Shown here: positions 31,294 to 42,805 of the stretch, piece by piece
Layout: the number at the start of each line of letters is the position of its first letter
Position numbering within the stretch: the stretch's first letter is position 1
Assembly: GCA_000320605.2 (NCBI GenBank)
Contig: KB445800.1
Location: forward strand, 513,157 to 577,156
Reading direction: 5' to 3'
Length of the DNA: 64,000 bases
From: Gelatoporia subvermispora B
Lineage: Eukaryota > Basidiomycota > Agaricomycetes > Polyporales > Gelatoporiaceae
Notes under the pieces: generated by a model
Databases searched by the model: none
What the model saw: only the letters and a program-made list of their open reading frames with translations
Told to the model about the DNA's origin: nothing
Translations under genes and position numbers: made by a program

Positions 31294-34200
31294 ATGACTG
31301 AGCGGCTCTCTCTCAACCCCTTCGCTGTTCAGCTACCTACATATGCACAAGCTTCCAGCGAGTTGGCCCTCATCAGTGAGATGTCATCACACATCGACCG
31401 TCTCTCGACATCAGGGATGCTGTCCCCCTCGGATGCTGCCCTTGCTCGATCTCTCTCCTCGCTCGTTGCCAATGCGCACCGACTAGCGGAACTTCAGCCG
31501 GCCGTATCCCCCAGTCGGACGCAACCGCGCGTCTCATCGTGGAGCGGGAGCCCACCCGATGCCCTCGGCGACCCCTTCGTGCGCCTGCGCCGTCAGCTGA
31601 GCGATTTCCGACTTGAGCGCGCCGCAAGTGCCGACGGAACCGACACGCGCGCAGAGAACATACTATTGTGGACGCGCGTGGATTCAGAGCTGGAGCGCGT
31701 GATGGCCATGTGCCAGGCGCGCATCGACGGCCAAGTGCACTTGGACATGGACGTGGACACGGACACAGAAACCGGGAGCCTGCCGCCGGAGTACGACGCA
31801 GCGGGGTACGACTCATACCACGCACTTGCGGATACGGACGGCCTGCCGGAGTACGCGGTGGACGAGAAGAAGGCTTCTACGCACACCCACGCGCACGCGC
31901 ACTCGCATGCGCGGGAGAGCATTGCGCTCGACGGCGTGCGCGACGAGAAGATGCGGATGGACCTAGAGGCTGTCACACGCGCGATCGACCGGCTGTACCT
32001 CGTTGCGCCGCAGCTGCACGACCAGCGCGTCGAGCTGAAGGACGCGAAGCGCGCCCAGATGGAGCGCGCGAGGCGGGCCGGCAAGCAGCGTGAGGGCGCT
32101 GGAGAGGACTTGCGGGAGCTGGAGAAGATGGTGGAACTGATTGGGAAAGCGGCAGGGCGCTCGATGCTGGACCAAACGGTCGTCCTAGAGGGCGGATTGG
32201 ACAAGCAGATGGAACGGGCGAGGCTACGGGATCAGGCCAGGGTGAGTTACCTCCGTCTTTTATGTGTAGATCGGGTTGCTGAGACGACGTTAGCGAGAGA
32301 AATTTGTGCAGCATCTTGTTGAGCACTCTTCTTCGGGCCGTCTGCACTCGCAGGATGCGACGCTGTCGGCGAGCACCTCCACGACTAGCGTCTCCTCTCA
32401 GATCAGGGACCCCGACGCGCTCCTCTCCCTGCCCGAGTTCATACGCGAATCCGTGCCGGACGCGGTACAGCTGAAGATGCAGCTCGCAGATCCTCGGGCG
32501 CTCCTCAGCCTCCCGGAGTTCGTCCGCGAGCCCGTGTCTGAGCCGCCCACGCGTCCCTCGCCTCCGCCGGTCCGCCGCAAGTCGTTCAAGGGCATGCGCA
32601 ACAGGAGCATGTCGGCGCCTCCGCTCGCGTGGCTCTTGCAGAGCAGCTCGCGTCCGTCATCGCCGGTACAGGGGGCGGAGACGCGCAGACCGCGCTCCGC
32701 AAAGTCGCGCAGGACCGGGTCGTCCAGCGGCATCACCCCACCGCCGCAGAGTAAGCACAGTATGAATCAGTTCGTGATCCGCAAGCTGATGTCTGGTGAC
32801 GCGATTGTGCAGCCGAACTGGAAGTGCAGTATGTCGCGGAGTACCACGAGAACCTGCATCATGTCATGGTGTTCTTGACTGTCTCGGGCATGGCCCCGGG
32901 CGTGATCCTCGAGGCCGAGGTCGTCCCGCCGCTGCATATGGGAAGCAACGAATGCCTCCTACTCAAGTGCGGCTCGAGCCTCTCGCCGTTACTCAGCCTC
33001 CCCGCGCGCGTCTCCACCGGCAAGAAGGACGTCAAGGTTGCCGGACCGTTCTTTGAGATCAAGCTCGCGGCCGCCGTGCGGGACCCGCCTGCGCACACAC
33101 CCGTAGTAGATGTCGTCTCCCCCGCGCTGCTCGACGCGACTCAGCTGCGCGCGGCACGCCCGACGAGCTTCGTGTGCGCGTCATGCTCGCTGCCGCTCGT
33201 GCAGGCGGGCCGGCTGCGCGATTGGCGTGACCTCCCGTCGGAACACTGGGCGGAGCTTGTCGAGGCGTGGATGTGCCATGCGGACCAGAAGTTGCACGAG
33301 CAGGTGCAGCGCCACTCGAGCGAGGGCTTCTGGCCCGCCCCGGACCAGGCGCTTGTCGGCGGGAGTTACATCCTTGTGGACGAGTCGGTGATTGTGTCGG
33401 GCAACTTGGGACGTGTGACGAGGAGTATCGATAGCACGGTGAGTCGCTGTTCGTTTTACCTTTTTGGGTTCGGACGAAAAGAAGGCCAGCGTTGGAGACC
33501 TACCAACGGCCGCCTGTCTCGTCTGTCGTCTCGCACGTCGATACTCGCCGGAAGCCCTCGCAGGTTTCTGGTGTGGTGTTGCGTGTGTTGATGGCTCGCG
33601 GGCTGGTGGCAGGATATTCCTTTGGCTGATACAAAACGTCCAATATCGACGGTCTCGGCCGGTCGCTCGCTAAAACAACTCTCGTGTTATTGAGGTCCAC
33701 GTCTCGGGAGCTACTTGCGAGAGCACATGCCTCATCGTTCCTGTTTCATTTCCTTGGTCATCTCTCTGTACCTTTGCAAGACGCTGACACGACATGATAG
33801 CACGGAGACGAATGGCTACGCGTGCTGTGTATCTGTGGCGCTGCGGTAGGGCGCTGTCAGAAGCATCAATCTCAAGGCAGACCTGAGAGCATGGTGTACC
33901 GGCTATCGAAATACGCCGTACGGCATGTCAGCCCGAACTCAGAGTGCGTAGTCTTTTTCAGCCCGCGATTCCTGTATGCTGATTGTGTTTTGCTAGGGCG
34001 TTCAAGATACCGCTCTCAGCGTTTATTGCCGAAGACATGCAGGAGTTCGTGCAGGCTCATGCCACGTATCGGTTCATCATCTTTGACGAGGAAGAAGAGA
34101 GGCCACGGATCTTGGTATGTCCTGCCTTGCCATACTGCTTCTGTCTCTGGGCACTCATCGCGTTGTCAGATCTGGCTGTTCAAACCGAGCATGCGGATAG

Positions 34201-34524
34201 CTTATACCACACCTACAGAATATGTGATACCTAAATCTGGATCTATTCATGCAGCGAAGGTGCTCTTTAAGGTTGTTGGACCAACCACTGCATACTCCGA
34301 TGTGCAAGAGTGAGCGTGATATATTTATCACATGTGAATAGTGTTAACTGATCCGGCGCAGAATTACCCATCGGTATCCAGGGTTCCCGCAGGCGGAGCA
34401 CCTGTTTTATCCGATAGACATCTGCCGGCGCCTTGCTGGCGTGCTCAAGGAGAGCAACAGTGCGTACCCTGACAGCATGCGCACCATGACCGGCCTGGAT
34501 GTCGGGTGGCTGCAGCGGATTTAA
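31294..34524 (+). CDS. HECT_2 (UBE3D-type) E2-binding protein with long N-terminal extension
   Basis: Seven exons are in phase: 31294-32241, 32312-32750, 32813-33438, 33801-33943, 33997-34114, 34170-34309 and 34362-34524, 858 aa. The C-terminal half (from about residue 465) matches the HECT-like E2-binding family (UBE3D): YVAEYHENLHHVMVFL, a FVCASCSLPL cysteine pair near residue 585, DLPSEHWAELVEAWMCH, LVGGSYILVDES, a second cysteine cluster CICGAAVGRC, and RFIIFDEEEERPRI. The N-terminal 460 residues are unlike anything I recognise. They contain a His-rich THTHAHAHSHA run, a helical Lys/Arg/Glu segment and a duplicated LLSLPEF(I/V)RE motif. UBE3D acts as an E3-like partner of ubiquitin-conjugating enzymes (family knowledge). 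The 362-nt intron before exon 4 is long and may hide another small exon. Confidence 0.82.
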
Positions 34525-35372
34525 TCGTCATATCATCTCTATCTCGTTTTCGTGATCTTCGGTCGTTTTGTGTACAGTTTCTTGCATTCGCTCGTCGCCG
34601 CATCATTCACATCGTAGAGTTTGGGAACCCTGATTCATTGTATACAACTTGTCCAGCCACACCGCCCGTGTTTATGATATTAGTCGGGAGTCGATCACTC
34701 CTGATTTTGCCGTATAGTGGGAGTGCATTTGTCGCACGAGCAAAGACCAGGTTATTGCTTGTTGTCGTAGGTACGGTCGCAGGGTGGCTCGCATCCTCAA
34801 TAAACCGTTGACGAGCAGGCTGCCGTCGCTTTGAACGCATCGATAGGATATGGACCGTTTGCGCAGATGCGCAGCCGGATTTAATCAGGCATGCGCTGGC
34901 GACTGTGAGCTGGCGTGCGTCTGTTTCGCGCATCGACGCCCACGCCTCCTAATCTGGCCAGCGGTCGTCGCAGATGCGTCGCGAGCATGCTAAGCACGAG
35001 CATGAACTCATTAGACTACCCTCTGATCTGCTGTTTTTGCGCTCGATGCTGTTATAATTCGCAAACTTGTCTCTCGATGAAACAGAAAGTTGCAATTGCC
35101 TGCCGCGGCTGGACTCTTGGCCGGCCAAGAGTCCAGTGGAGACGACGTGACGAGGCAACGGTTACGAGCGGTTGCTAATCTCGACCCAGCCGCCTCTACC
35201 AAACTTCCGAGCATGAAACTCGCTTGCTGACCCCTCATGAGCGCTCCTGAGTGCTGATTGCCCGAAGGTCGCCCCCGGGGGGAAAGCTGGAAGGGTTAAA
35301 TACAGCTGCTCATCGTGACCTGGGGCACACCCATCACCCCACCGCCTAACCACCCAACTACATCCATTCACC
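34525..35372. other. Intergenic with aldehyde dehydrogenase promoter
   Basis: No coding frame of note. It contains a 28-bp perfect palindrome at 35109-35136 and a TATA-like GTTAAATACAG at 35295-35305, about 70 bp before the ALDH start. Confidence 0.6.
35109..35136. promoter_or_regulatory. 28-bp perfect palindrome upstream of ALDH
   Basis: CTGGACTCTTGGCC is followed immediately by its exact reverse complement, with no spacer. It sits 236 bp upstream of the aldehyde dehydrogenase ATG. It may be an operator-like site or a cruciform-forming remnant; no direct evidence of function. Confidence 0.6.
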
Positions 35373-37198
35373 ATGCCTGAGACCTTCGTGTACCAGTGGG
35401 ACACCCCCGCGTACAAGGGTAACACCTCGCTCTCCACTGGCCTCTTCATTGACGGCAAGTGGGTCGATGGTTCCAACAACACCACGATCGAGTGCGTGCA
35501 CAGCCCATTGTTCTTCGCGTCTAGTCTGACCAGTCTTGCAGTGTCATCAACCCCGCGACTGGCAAGGTGCTCACCAAGATCGCCGAGGGTACCTCGAAGG
35601 ACGTCGACATCGCCGTGCAGGCTGCGCACAAGGCATTCGACACCACCTGGGGTCTCAACACCCCCGGCAGCGAGCGCGGCCGCCTCCTGTACAAGCTCGC
35701 AGACCTCATCGAGAAGCACGCTGAGGAGTTCGCCGCACTCGAGGCCCTCGACAATGGCAAGGCGTTCAACTGGGCGAAGATGGCTGATGTCGGCCTCTCG
35801 CTCGGCATCTGGCGGTACTACGCCGGCTGGGCCGACAAGGTCCATGGCGAGACGATTGAGACCGCCTCGAACCAGCTCAACTACACACGCCATGAGCCCA
35901 TTGGCGCATGCGGTCTCATCGTTCCCTGGAACTTCCCTCGTAAGTCGATCACGTGATCCATCCCTTTGCAAGTGGACTTGAAACGCTAACGCGGATACGT
36001 GTGTCAGTCCTCATTGCATCATGGAAGCTTGCACCCGCGCTGGCGACTGGGTGCACTGTCATCCTCAAGCCGTCCGAGTTCACCCCCCTGACTGCGCTCC
36101 TCCTCGCGAAGCTTACCACCGAGGCCGGCTTTCCCGCGGGTGTCTTCAACGTTGTCAACGGCTACGGCAGTGTCGTTGGCCAAGCGCTGTCCGAGCACCC
36201 CACCCTTGAGAAGGTACGTTCCTGTGCTATATTGAAATTCGGCAAAGAGATTGATGGGCCCTTCCAGATCGGCTTCACTGGATCTACCCTCGTTGGTCGC
36301 AAGATCATGGAGGCTGCCGCGAAGTCGAACCTCAAGAAGATCTCGCTTGAGCTCGGTGGCAAGAGCCCGAACATTATCTTCGACGACGCCGACCTTGACG
36401 CGGCGGTGCAGTGGGCCAACCACGGTATCTTGTGAGTCGTCTGATGTCTCGCCTCTAAATAATCGCTGAAGGCCTGCTAGCTTCAACCATGGTCAGGTCT
36501 GCGCAGCGGGCTCCCGTATCTTCGTTCACGCGAAGATCTACGACGAGTTCCTCCGGAAGTTTACCGAGAAGACCAAGGAGCTAAAGGTCGGCGACCCCTT
36601 CGCGCCCGACACCTTCCAGGGCCCGCAGGTCTCCGAGATCCAGTTCAACGTACGTCCCCAATGGCTACTTCCTCCGCTCCTCTCACTCACGTCTCTCTCA
36701 CAGCGCGTCATGAACTACATCGAGTCCGGCAAGGCGGCGGGCGCGAAGCTGCACCTCGGCGGACACCGCATCGGGACTGAGGGCTACTTCATTGCGCCAA
36801 CGATCTTCACGGACACGACGCCGGACATGAAGATCGTGCAGGAGGAGATCTTCGGGCCTGTCGCGGCGATCATCAAGTTCGAGGACGATGACGACATCGT
36901 CGCGAAGGCGAACGACACCGTGTACGGCCTCGCCGCCGCGGTGTTCTCGACGAACATCAAGCGTGCGCTCACCACCGCGCACAAGCTCCGCGCGGGTACC
37001 GTCTGGGTTAACTGCTACAACAACCTCGCGCCGAACGTGCCCTTCGGTGGCTTCAAGCAGTCTGGCTTCGGCCGTGACCTCGGCCAACATGCGCTGGACA
37101 AGTGAGTGTTCTGCTGCGATGATGTTCATGATAGAGACTGATGCCTTGCGTGCTTTAGCTACACGAATGTCAAGGCGGTCCAGGTCAACCTCGCATAA
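35373..37198 (+). CDS. Aldehyde dehydrogenase (NAD(P)+), class 1/2 type
   Basis: Seven exons: 35373-35491, 35542-35939, 36008-36213, 36268-36431, 36481-36649, 36704-37101 and 37159-37198, 497 aa, the normal family length. All hallmarks are present: [11 protein letters not shown] (Rossmann/Asn motif), [13 protein letters not shown] (cofactor Lys), [10 protein letters not shown], the general-base motif SLELGGKSP, the catalytic Cys in [21 protein letters not shown], and [13 protein letters not shown] near the C-terminus. It oxidises aldehydes to acids in the cytosol. No targeting peptide is seen. Introns are 50-68 nt. Codon use is strongly biased to C/G-ending codons, suggesting high expression. 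The gene is convergent with the deaminase-like gene, with stops about 225 bp apart. Confidence 0.96.
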
Positions 37199-37423
37199 GT
37201 TTCGGGCTATGATAGAATCATTGTCGAGGGATGGGAAGATAAACAACAATCAATGTGCAACTGGAAGGATGTACTTTATTTAGATCTATTATCATGGCGC
37301 ACATGCATCACTTAGGCTAGCAATCTCATGCTTTCGAATGCTTTCTATTTTTGTGTTTATGTCATCTGACAACATGTTATACGTGCGCAAAACGAGTCGA
37401 GCAAGCTCTGGACATCGGCGGGG

Positions 37424-38348
37424 CTACACACATGAAAGTACTGTATCAAGATACCTAAAATGCTGCCTCGAAACTTTTCGTAATACCTCAGGACCTAGCT
37501 TTACAAGTTTCGGACAGTGATCATATTGATCGTCAGTATAGTTCTTCACCCACACATGACCTGCGGTGTACAGTACCGGGTCCAGCCGCCTTGTGATGCC
37601 AAATGTAAGGCGGTGTGCCATTCTTTCGATCGTCATCTTGCCTTCTGGGGTCGGTGGCGGTACCCAGTCGTCCCTAAACTTGCCGTTCACTTCGGAGAAC
37701 TTCCACAGCGTCCCTACGCTCACATCTGTGATTCTCCGCTGGGGTCTCCTGGCATAGGGGGGCTGAAAACAGTCCACGTAGCACTCGCACGCCCAACAGG
37801 CAGGTTTACTGAGTCCTATATGGTTCCCGAGGATATCGATCTTTTCCCGGACGAGGTACGTGATGAGCTGGGTCTCGGGATGCACACGCGGTGCCACCGA
37901 ATCGCCTGAGTTCCACGCTCCTGTGATGTCGACCTCGTCCTGTAGGCGTACTCGAATATCCGGTCGATACCTGGAACGGAGTGCACAAGATTCGATGAAG
38001 GAGTTGTAGTGAGCGGCGAGCGTTAGTGAAAAGCGGTACCGGGTGGGCGATGAGAAGGCGGATGGTGAGTTATCGACCCAGCATATGCTGATGCCTCGTT
38101 GCTCCTTCACGAACTGTTCAATCCCTTGATCTCCCAGAGTTTGGCGAAATACGGGCATTCCGCCGTGAACAAACCTGGAAGCGCCGAAGGAGTAGGAAAA
38201 TAGTGCGAACGCATAATGCTCCTTGAAAGAGAGCAGATCATCAATCTCGATGCTGTGGATGAAGTCTAAAGTGTGGAGTATGTCTAGGCATTTCCAGACC
38301 CTCCTAAGAGCGGCCACCCATAGGTCCCTGTGCTTTGCACCCCGGGCT
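37424..38348 (-). CDS. OTT_1508-type deaminase-like protein (5' exon unresolved)
   Basis: A long minus-strand frame ends at 37424. In it HPETQL (near 37880) is followed about 25 residues later by GLSKPACWACECYVD (near 37790). This is the H-x-E ... C-x-x-C zinc signature of the cytidine-deaminase fold as seen in fungal OTT_1508-like deaminases, whose usual form is HAE(I/V)QLL ... SK..C..C. The upstream 140 residues are mixed helical. The C-terminal 120 residues are specific to this protein. There is no ATG at the start of the open frame. A CATATAG acceptor just before 38348 and an open frame (KHRDLWVAALRRVWKCLD) show that a further 5' exon exists, which I could not place. The substrate is unknown; fungal members are thought to derive from bacterial toxin-type deaminases (family knowledge). 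Confidence 0.7.
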
Positions 38349-39686
38349 ATATGAACATGTTACTTAGTCTGCTGCAAGATGGTGCCGTTAACGAGACTTA
38401 CATCAGTTTCGTCAATGCGTTGGAGACCCATATGGAGACTGGACAGTGTGGCTGTCAACACTTACAGATATCAAGTGCAATTGTTCAATGGGCGGCAGTA
38501 GGGAATGCTAGCCCCACAATGACAATAGGTAACGGGGAACAGCACTGTTCCACGAGAATACTATACCAATATCGATCTTATGAGACCTGAAAGTGTGGCA
38601 GAATTTACATCCTGAACGATGTTAATTACGCGGTGATTATCGTCGAAAATATAGACCAAATGGCCACGAACATAGGAGCGCCGTCGGAGTCCACCCGTAC
38701 TTAACGTGAACTACACCTGCAACCGTTGTTAAACACGAGACATGGCCGGTGACCCTTTGGAATTATTACGATCTTTTTTGTCACAGAATTCGCGGAAATC
38801 GGTCACTGTAGTTGCGCTGATCCGCTCGGCGGATGTACAAAAACAAATGCCAGGACCGTGGATTGAACACGGGACCTCCAGAAAACCGACCGGCTTCAGT
38901 CTGTTGCTCTCCCAGCTGAGCTATCCCGGCGATGTGAAGTAAGCCATCACAAATGTTATGTCCTGGAGGGCCAACGAAAACATTTTCAAAGCGCCTGTTC
39001 AGCGTCTATGCAAGACTTCCTCCGCTGGAGTCTGGTGGAGTGCGTATTCGTACATCGATACTTCGTTGAACGCATATTTTGTCTAGCTTCAGTCTTGCGT
39101 TGACACAGGAATCTGGCCTCCCCAAACTACTGGAACGTGATGCACATGGGTGCCTAGTTCTGCTGGGATAGGATGACGCTGAAGCATCGCAGAGAAGACT
39201 CTTCCCCCGGTCAACGAACGTGCGAGATTTACCGACCGCTCGAGTTGCCGATTTGAGACTGCATTTTCCGCTCGAGACGGGTGTCGGTTACGTCCAATAT
39301 CACCCAGTGCCACGCTCGGAGCCACGTTCGCAAAGAAAAATTCCGCTGACCACCTCTGTGCGAGACGCCTTTGATCGGACCCTGGAGCTCGTGCTCGGAT
39401 CTCTACTCACAGTTACGCTCAAAATGAGCGAACGTGCTCGAGCTTTGTTCTCTGGCTGTCATCTGTACTCTCTGGACGCCTATGGTGCCACTTGGCCTAC
39501 CCTTGGATCCGAAGTTTACCTTCAAAAGATAACAGGCAAACTATTCTCCTGGAACTGAGCGCGCGTGCTCGAGGACATACGCTCAGGCGTGCGAGATCGG
39601 TTAGGCCGCTGCCTGTGCTCTGACTGTGTTATATGTAAACGACCAAACATGGATGCCAACACAGCGGTTCTTGCTGTTCCCCGACA
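38349..39686. other. Region with tRNA gene, otherwise empty
   Basis: Apart from tRNA-Phe and the missing 5' exon of the deaminase-like gene, I see only chance frames (a 112-codon frame at 39220-39558 has no domain). Confidence 0.5.
38848..38930 (-). tRNA. tRNA-Phe(GAA) with 10-nt intron
   Basis: The minus strand begins GCCGGGATAGCTCAGCTGGG (A box) and contains GGTCCCGTGTTCAATCC (B box). The acceptor stem GCCGGGA pairs with TCCTGGC with one G-T pair, the discriminator is A, and the T stem CCGTG/CACGG is perfect. The anticodon loop CTGAAG gives GAA (complement at 38895-38897). A 10-nt intron (38884-38893) follows position 37, the canonical place. The spliced length is 73 nt. A run of T on the minus strand (38843-38839) follows as Pol III terminator. 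The anticodon stem has one mismatch at its base. Confidence 0.92.
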
Positions 39687-42400
39687 ATGCTGCCCTCCAT
39701 TTCAGCACTCCTCCCACCTTCCTCCGTTCCAGAGAGGACTCTCCTAGCTGTCTCTGGTGCAATCGGTCTGCTTGTAGTCCTTCTGGCTCTCTATCTCTCC
39801 TGGAGCAGTCTTTCCGTCTACTGGCGCTTCTTCTACGCCTGTTTCCTGAAACCGTTCGATCATGGAGGTCCCAGCGGTGGCAAATCGACAGGCCAGCAAG
39901 CAGCGCTCGAGAGCTTTTATCGTAGTCAGGCTAACATCTATGATGCCACAAGGGCGACACTACTTCGCGGCCGGGAAGACATGCTGCGCCTTGCTGCCGC
40001 ACAACTTAAATATCGTGCGAAAGAGGGACAGCTCAAGCCGATCTGGGTAGATGTGGGTGTGCTTGAGAATGATCCTGCATCGACTCCACTCACCCCTGAT
40101 CCACAAATCTAGATCGGCGGAGGGACCGGCTACAATATCGAGAAAATGAACGCCTTCGTCCCTGTCGCGGAATTCTTTTCCGCTGTCTACCTGGTCGACC
40201 TCAGTCCGTCCCTCTGCTCTGTCGCACGACGGCGTTTCGCTGCGTTGGGCTGGAAGAATGTTCACGTTATCTGCGAGGACGCACGTACTTTCTCTTTCGA
40301 TCTCACGGAGAAGGGTAGCGATCGGCGAGAGTCCGATGGCCGAAGACACCCAACCAAGGCAGACTACATCAGCATGTCGTACTCATTGAGCATGATACCA
40401 GAGTGCGTCACCATGTCTTACGCGGCACACTGTCGTTCTCATTATTGCCATATCTAGCTTCTACTCTGTCCTAGATTCAATGGCAGATCTCCTCGCACCG
40501 TTGGGCGTCATATCATGCATCGATTTTTACGTGCAGTCTGCTTCCAGCTACTCCCTCCGCACGTTCACCGGTGGCCATCACTTGCGCCATGTCAACTGGT
40601 TCTCCCGCTTTTTCTGGCGCAACTGGTTCCGTTTCGACCGTGTTCACCTTGACGAAGGTCGGCGAGATTATCTCGAACATCGCTTCGGCACCATCCTGAA
40701 CGTAAATGATCGGAACTACAAGCTCGGCGGCATACCCTACTACGTGTGGCTGGGCTGCCAACGCACCGCCACCTCCGCCGCCATTGGTGCTCTCGGGCGC
40801 GAGGCCGCGGAACGGATCGATGCAATTGCCACTGAAAGCCCCTACTTATCCCCCGTCTGCTACGCAGAAGCACAGCGGGCGAACGAGGTCGCTGCCACGC
40901 AAGCGACGAAACTCCAGTTGCGCTCAAAGGGCTTCGAGGCTGCGATCCTCAACCTCGCGACGAACGTCCCTCTCCCATCCTTCTTTTACCAGAATGAGCG
41001 CTGGAGGCTCTATTACGACGAGACACTGCCGAAGCACACACAGTTCGGAAACGAGTACATTTACGCGTTCACGTGGGAAGACCCCGCCGAGGACCAGCGC
41101 CTACTCAACATCGGTTCCGATGACGTTGTCTTCGCAATCACCTCTGCCGGTGACAACATCCTTTCATACGCGCTACACCGCCCGCGGAGTATCCACGCTG
41201 TCGACCTCAACCCTTCTCAAAATCATCTCCTCGAGCTCAAGGCTGCAGCATTCCGCGTGCTGTCCCGCGAAGACGTGTGGCGCCTCTTCGGCGAGGGCCG
41301 TCACCCCACCTTCCGCACGCTCTTACTCGACAAACTGTCCCCACACCTCTCCTCGCGTGCACTCCAGTTCTGGCTCGATAATGTCGCTACGTTCACCAGC
41401 GCCGGCGGACTGTACGAGACCGGGGGCACGCGCTTCGCGGTGAAGCTCACACGCTGGCTCGTTGCGCTCTGCGGGCTGCGCGGCCACGTGCGCGCGCTGT
41501 GTGCCGCACAGACAACCGAGGAGCAAGCGCGCATCTGGCGGAAGCGCCTCCGGCCGGTCGTCCTGAGCAAGCTGCTCAGCTACTGCGTGCTCGCGAAGGA
41601 GCAGTTCCTGTGGCGCGCGCTCGGTGTTCCACCGAACCAGCGCGACATGATTCTCGCGGACGCGCCGGACGCGTCGAGGCATCGCGCGATGTGGAACTAT
41701 GTCGTGGATACGCTCGATCCCGTCGCGCAGCAGAGCCTGCTCTCGCGCGAGAACTACTTCTACCGGCTGTGCCTGATGGGGCGATACTCGGAGGAGTGCC
41801 GCCCTGCGTACCTCTCTGTGGAGGCGCATGCGACGCTCTCGACGCCCGGTGCGTTCGACGGCCTGCGCATCCATACCGACGAGTTTGTGGAGGTGCTTGC
41901 GCGGATCAAGACGCATACAGTCACCGCAGCGATCGTGAGCGGCATCTGGCGGTGTTGACTCCGGCCGTTATTGACGTATTGGTAGATCATGGACCACATG
42001 GACTGGTTCGACGTAGATGGCGACGCCGCTACCCGGGTAACTTCTTTTCTTTTGGATCTGGGCGTGCAGCACTCACTCCGTCTTGCAGGAGGTTCGCGCC
42101 CTTAACCATGCAATGAAGCTGGGAGGCCGTGTCCTGCTGCGCAGTGCCGGGCTTCGACCCTGGTATATCGACACATTCACGCGCAACGGGTTCAAGTGCC
42201 GACAGGTGAATGCACGCAAGTCTGGCACGTGCGTTGATCGGTGTGTACGCCCCCTTACCATTTTTGAGTCCCGCTAAGGTCGATTTATCAGGGTGAACAT
42301 GTACGCCTCCACCTGGATCTGCATGAAGGTCGAGCCCATCACGCCCAAAGTAGAACACCTTGCAGCTGGACTGGAGGTTGTAGAGAGTCTCGAATTGTGA
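39687..42400 (+). CDS. BTA1: Betaine lipid synthase (DGTS synthesis, BtaB+BtaA fusion)
   Basis: Six exons: 39687-40052, 40113-40402, 40458-41934, 41986-42036, 42089-42240 and 42292-42400, 814 aa. A hydrophobic N-terminal segment (residues 17-40, AVSGAIGLLVVLLALYLSW) anchors the protein. The SAM-dependent methyltransferase part has VDIGGGTGYNIEKM, YLVDLSPSLC, SYSLSMIPDFYS and GVISCIDFYVQS. The BtaA-like aminocarboxypropyl transferase part has NEYIYAFTWEDPAEDQRLL, ITSAGDNILSYAL, DLNPSQNHLLELK, IMDHMDWFD and GGRVLLRSAGLRPWY. The enzyme makes the phosphorus-free lipid DGTS from diacylglycerol and SAM in the ER, typically under phosphate limitation (family knowledge). The fungal order, methyltransferase half first, is seen here. 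Choosing acceptor 40457 restores IPDFYSVLDSMADLLAP across the second junction. Confidence 0.93.
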
Positions 42401-42805
42401 GCTTCGGGGAACGGGATGCGACTAGAGTCTCGCTAGATGCATGAAACGCTGTTCATGACCCTTCATGTTGTTTTGGTTTACAGTAGGGATGATGGCTTGC
42501 TCGGGGCAAGTATGTATACAGTGTGAAAGATACCCTGTTCAATCTATATCATGTTTCATAGATGATTTTTTGGAGGTTATACATCGATCGAGAGACTACT
42601 GGTTGCATTAAGCCGTCATTGGTCGGTAATATCGGGCTGCCGCGATCTAATGCACACTAGTACACGATGCCCTTGGGCAAAATAGTGGGCTCTAACACAG
42701 AACACAGCCCAATAGGTCTGCTCGACCAAAAGATTGGGACTTTGGGACTGCTTTGAAGATCAAGGTTAAAGATCAAGATAATGTACCGTCGGTATTGTTA
42801 CCGTG
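42401..42805. other. Convergent intergenic spacer
   Basis: Spacer between the BTA1 stop and the stop of PSEIL copy 1. No feature recognised. Confidence 0.6.

Noticed and set aside
32755..32878. A gene boundary between the N-terminal part and the HECT_2 part
   Set aside because: Exon 2 (phase 1) joins in frame to the HECT_2 exon through a normal GTAAGC...TGCAG intron, and there is no stop, promoter or ATG for a second gene.
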